Both the position numbers and the translations under genes were made by a program. The notes under the pieces were generated by a model. The model made no database searches. It was not told the origin of the DNA and was given only the letters and a program-made list of their open reading frames with translations. From the NCBI GenBank assembly GCA_945877045.1, contig CAMCQW010000056.1:1-9824 (forward strand): a DNA stretch of 9,824 nt. The letters run 5' to 3'. The first letter of the stretch is position 1. The number at the start of each line of letters is the position of its first letter. Shown here piece after piece: positions 7,476 to 9,824 of this stretch. Source of the DNA: Chryseobacterium gleum. GTDB lineage: Bacteria; Bacteroidota; Bacteroidia; Flavobacteriales_D; Crocinitomicaceae.

Positions 7476-9794
7476 TTAATTTTTTATTATCCGCATTATT
7501 CGTTTTTCATCTATTGACCTTACTTCAACAAAATAAATTCCCGGTGCGTAATCCATTTTTGCTGTGAATGTCTCTGCGTCGTCAATATAGAAGTTCTCTA
7601 TTAATCTACTATTTGCATCAGACAAATTGATAGTGCCTGTAAATACTTCATCAAATGTTATGCTCCACATGTTTTGCACTGGATTAGGAAAGATCGTTAT
7701 TCCTGATAAACCTCCTTCATCAATAGAAACATAATTAATAGTTATACAATTGGATGTGTCAGTGCAGCCATTAGAATTAGTGGTAACAACGGCATAAACG
7801 CCATTTTGTGTAGCCGTGTAATTTGCGCTTGTTGCAGTGGGAATGGCTCCTAAAGTCGTACAATTTATCCATTGGTATTGAAGACCAGGTAAACTAGAAT
7901 TTATAACTAAGCCATTAGCAGAAACCGTATTATTAATCTGCTCCAAGGATAGGTTTAAAGTCACTAAACTATCACAGCCTTGCAGATTTGTTTGGTTAGA
8001 TGTGTAAGTTCCGGCTTGTGTATAAGACATTCCATTAAACTGATAACTATCGCCTTGACAAATCGAAACATCAAGCGAAACTTCATCACTTTGGCATGTT
8101 ATATTTATAAAATCTAAGTAATTAAACGTTAAGAGTTGTATACTTGTATAACCAACAAGTGGTGAGGCCGTCGTTGTTGGGTTCACGTTAGACACCGCAA
8201 CAGAAGATGGATGGGTAAAAGTCCAAGCGCTTGGCCCTGGTCCCGCCATTACATCACTCACTGACATCGCTTGATTCGTACAAGTTGCGTATGAAACCTG
8301 GATTTCTGGTTGACTGGCTAAATCGAATGTACTAATTTGGGATAATAACGTGTCTCCACTTACCACGTAAACAGGGAAACTAATGCCATTGGCACCTGCG
8401 CCACCCATGCCACCGGCACCACCTGCGCCACCTGCGCCACCTGGACCACCATCTCCAATTTCACTACTGCATGTAGCCTGAATACCCGCCCCGCTGCCTC
8501 CATTTCCGCCCGAACCACCATTACCACCTAATCCGCCAGATCCGAAGTTTCCTGCTTGAACAAAGCAATCAACTATGCTTCCGTTGATGCCGCTAACATT
8601 GATATAAATTCCAAAAGAAGCGCCTCCTCCATAACCACCGGTTCCACTAGTTCCGCCCTGGCCACCGCCACCGCCACCGCTACCACCATTTCCTGGGCCG
8701 TTATCGCAGAAAGTACAATTCTGTCGACCGCCGCCGCCGCCACCACCACCACCAGATCCACCACAACCATCCAAACCATTTGCGCCTTGAGTGCCCGGAG
8801 TCCAAAATCCGTTAGAATGTTGGCCTTGCGGACCGTTGGCACCTTGGGCGCCAACTAAACCAGCGGAGCCATTACCACCACTGGCACCATTTCCTCCCGG
8901 ATCACCCTCATTTCCCCTAGTACCTGAAGTACCACCATTATTACAAGCAGATGCGCCACCAAGGCCACCATTTCCCGCGTTATTTGAATAACATTCGTCT
9001 CCACCGGCACCGCCGCCACCGCCGCCACCGCCATTCCTAGCCGTTCCCGCCGTTCCTGCTGCTCCCGGATTTTGAGCGTTATTTTGATTTGGCCCACCTG
9101 AACCTCCTCCTACTCCACTGGCACCAGCACCGCCAGCACCACCACTTGCCCCGGCGCTGCCGTTTGAGAAAGTACAATCACTACCATTACACGAACCAGA
9201 ATTTCCTAATGAACCATTGTTGCCATTGGCCCCAGCAGCCCCGCTAGTACCCGAAAACCCCGAGCTTGCATGACCAGCAATAAATTGACAACGAACCAGT
9301 TTATAATCGGAACAGCTATCCAAATACACCCCATAAACAGAGGTTCCATAAGGTGTCGCGGCTGTAGAAGCGGCGGCGTTTGCTACCTGAATTGTTAGGT
9401 CTTGAAAACGGAAAAAGCTTTTATTTGAAATTTCGAAAGCGCTGATTCGTAAAGATGTGTTAGGGCCTTGAGGATTAAGATTTGTTCTATATATGGTGCT
9501 TGCACCTGCCAAGCTTGTCTTTGTCCATGCCAATGTATCAATAAATCCACCTTCAATAGTAATGTTGTTGCCATTAAGTGAAAGGTTGTTATCAATAGGA
9601 TATTGTCCGGTTGCTAAACGTATATATGCGCCGTTACCCGCTGTAAGTAATGCGGTTTGAATGTCCATCGGGGAGGCTTGTGTGCCCAATCCTAAGGGTG
9701 TGCCGCTTGTGCTTACATATACAAATTGACATTGGGAAATTACGTTCGTTTGGATAAATAGTAGGGCCAAAAATGTGAGAGTCGCTATTTTCAT
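7476..9794 (-). CDS. Secreted beta-helix protein with giant glycine-rich segments and type A T9SS sorting domain
   Basis: The 772-residue product has a Sec signal peptide (about 1-20, ending near VISQ). Residues 22-175 look like the start of a pectin-lyase-like parallel beta-helix (YVSTSG...GTQASPMDIQTAL, then NITIEGGF). Two glycine-rich segments follow at about 175-392 and 416-469, separated by one beta-helix coil (393-415). Residues 572-620 form a small module common in Bacteroidota surface proteins (SICQGDSYQFNG, GCDSLVTLNL), followed by an Ig-like module at about 622-690. The C-terminus (697-772) is a type A T9SS sorting domain: ITIFPNP, LSDANSRLIE, PGIYFVEV and a basic tail ending RIMRIIKN. 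It should cross the outer membrane by T9SS and be released or anchored there. No catalytic residues of a lyase can be identified, so an enzyme role is unsupported. It is the first gene of the minus-strand pair. Confidence 0.88.
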   Translation of the reverse strand: MKIATLTFLALLFIQTNVISQCQFVYVSTSGTPLGLGTQASPMDIQTALLTAGNGAYIRLATGQYPIDNNLSLNGNNITIEGGFIDTLAWTKTSLAGASTIYRTNLNPQGPNTSLRISAFEISNKSFFRFQDLTIQVANAAASTAATPYGTSVYGVYLDSCSDYKLVRCQFIAGHASSGFSGTSGAAGANGNNGSLGNSGSCNGSDCTFSNGSAGASGGAGGAGASGVGGGSGGPNQNNAQNPGAAGTAGTARNGGGGGGGGAGGDECYSNNAGNGGLGGASACNNGGTSGTRGNEGDPGGNGASGGNGSAGLVGAQGANGPQGQHSNGFWTPGTQGANGLDGCGGSGGGGGGGGGRQNCTFCDNGPGNGGSGGGGGGQGGTSGTGGYGGGASFGIYINVSGINGSIVDCFVQAGNFGSGGLGGNGGSGGNGGSGAGIQATCSSEIGDGGPGGAGGAGGAGGMGGAGANGISFPVYVVSGDTLLSQISTFDLASQPEIQVSYATCTNQAMSVSDVMAGPGPSAWTFTHPSSVAVSNVNPTTTASPLVGYTSIQLLTFNYLDFINITCQSDEVSLDVSICQGDSYQFNGMSYTQAGTYTSNQTNLQGCDSLVTLNLSLEQINNTVSANGLVINSSLPGLQYQWINCTTLGAIPTATSANYTATQNGVYAVVTTNSNGCTDTSNCITINYVSIDEGGLSGITIFPNPVQNMWSITFDEVFTGTINLSDANSRLIENFYIDDAETFTAKMDYAPGIYFVEVRSIDEKRIMRIIKN
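8388..8549 (-). repeat. Glycine-rich segment 2 of the beta-helix protein (about 54 residues)
   Basis: Residues 416-469 consist mostly of GGX repeats. One run covers 418-437 and a second covers 449-467, in which X is mostly Ala. A short cysteine-containing break (ATCSSEIGD, Cys442) lies between them. The regular GGX period differs from the more varied Gly-X-Y texture of segment 1. Confidence 0.9.
8619..9272 (-). repeat. Glycine-rich segment 1 of the beta-helix protein (about 218 residues)
   Basis: Residues 175-392 are dominated by Gly with Ala, Ser and Asn. They include collagen-like Gly-X-Y runs (182-200, 288-326, 334-346), poly-Gly runs of six to nine residues, and seven cysteines (202, 207, 268, 284, 344, 360, 363). 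On the DNA level this is a GGN-rich trinucleotide tract. Codons are mixed (GGT, GGC, GGA and GGG), which shows it is not a recent simple expansion throughout. The purest stretch is 8727-8753, nine Gly codons made only of GGT and GGC. Confidence 0.92.
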
Positions 9795-9803
9795 ACAGTA
9801 AAA

Positions 9804-9818
9804 TTTTAGTTAAAGGTA
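9804..9818 (-). promoter_or_regulatory. -7 promoter-like box and TAAAA signal of the minus-strand operon
   Basis: Read on the minus strand, TACCTTTA (9818 to 9811) matches TAnnTTTG at seven of eight positions. Two bases follow, then TAAAA (9808 to 9804), then nine bases to the ATG at 9794. This is the same layout as in front of cysS. Any -33 element would fall beyond the right edge of the window. It probably drives both minus-strand genes. Confidence 0.6.
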
Positions 9819-9824
9819 AGAAAA

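Noticed and set aside
8556..8991. Plus- and minus-strand open frames of 60-100 codons with Thr/Ala/Ser-, Pro- or Val/Ala-rich products in the Gly-rich region
   Set aside because: These are other-frame readings of a GGN codon tract; their composition follows directly from the trinucleotide repeat.
8385..9270. CRISPR-like or tandem-repeat array
   Set aside because: The repetition is protein-level glycine periodicity with codon variation; there are no constant repeats with unique spacers.
7476..9794. Pectate lyase enzyme
   Set aside because: The beta-helix resemblance is clear, but I cannot find conserved catalytic or calcium-binding residues, so no enzyme activity is assigned.
1..9824. A defence, mobile-element or biosynthetic gene system
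   Set aside because: There is no nuclease, helicase, transposase, integrase, phage gene or biosynthetic enzyme set. The only accessory-looking material is the pair of secreted surface proteins.

Overview
The window comes from a Bacteroidota genome, most likely a Flavobacteriales-like or related member of class Bacteroidia; I cannot place it more finely. The clues are a TAnnTTTG-type -7 promoter element, TAAAA motifs in place of Shine-Dalgarno sites, a CKK-type lipoprotein with a lipocalin-like body, and two secreted proteins ending in the two known classes of type IX secretion (T9SS) sorting domains. The DNA is AT-rich and densely coding, and no intergenic gap reaches 100 bases.

Positions 1-4630 are a plus-strand run of five genes that could form one transcription unit: cysS (cysteinyl-tRNA synthetase), a gamma-carbonic-anhydrase-type hexapeptide protein, a small lipocalin-like lipoprotein, an M24 Xaa-Pro aminopeptidase (pepP) and an alpha/beta hydrolase. 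Gaps are 19, 46, 15 and 1 bases. The 46-base gap before the lipoprotein carries a possible internal start signal. These are housekeeping or metabolic genes with intact catalytic residues; nothing links them into a single pathway.

Positions 4625-9794 are a minus-strand pair 25 bases apart, read from the right end of the window inward. The first gene encodes a 772-residue beta-helix protein with two very long glycine-rich segments and a type A T9SS sorting domain. The second encodes a 941-residue protein with an IgGFc-binding-like N-terminal region, Ig/PKD-like modules and a gliding-motility-type (CHU_C, type B) sorting domain. Both should be exported through the Sec system and then T9SS to the cell surface or medium. 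Their functions are unknown; adhesion or matrix roles are plausible inferences. The plus and minus blocks converge and overlap by six bases in a TTATAA palindrome that encodes Leu-stop on both strands.

The most interesting material is the glycine-rich beta-helix protein, whose Gly-rich segments sit at equivalent positions after successive beta-helix coils, and a start-signal layout (-7 box, 2 bases, TAAAA, 9 bases, ATG) shared by the first genes of the two opposing units. I found no RNA genes, insertion sequences, CRISPR arrays or prophage genes.
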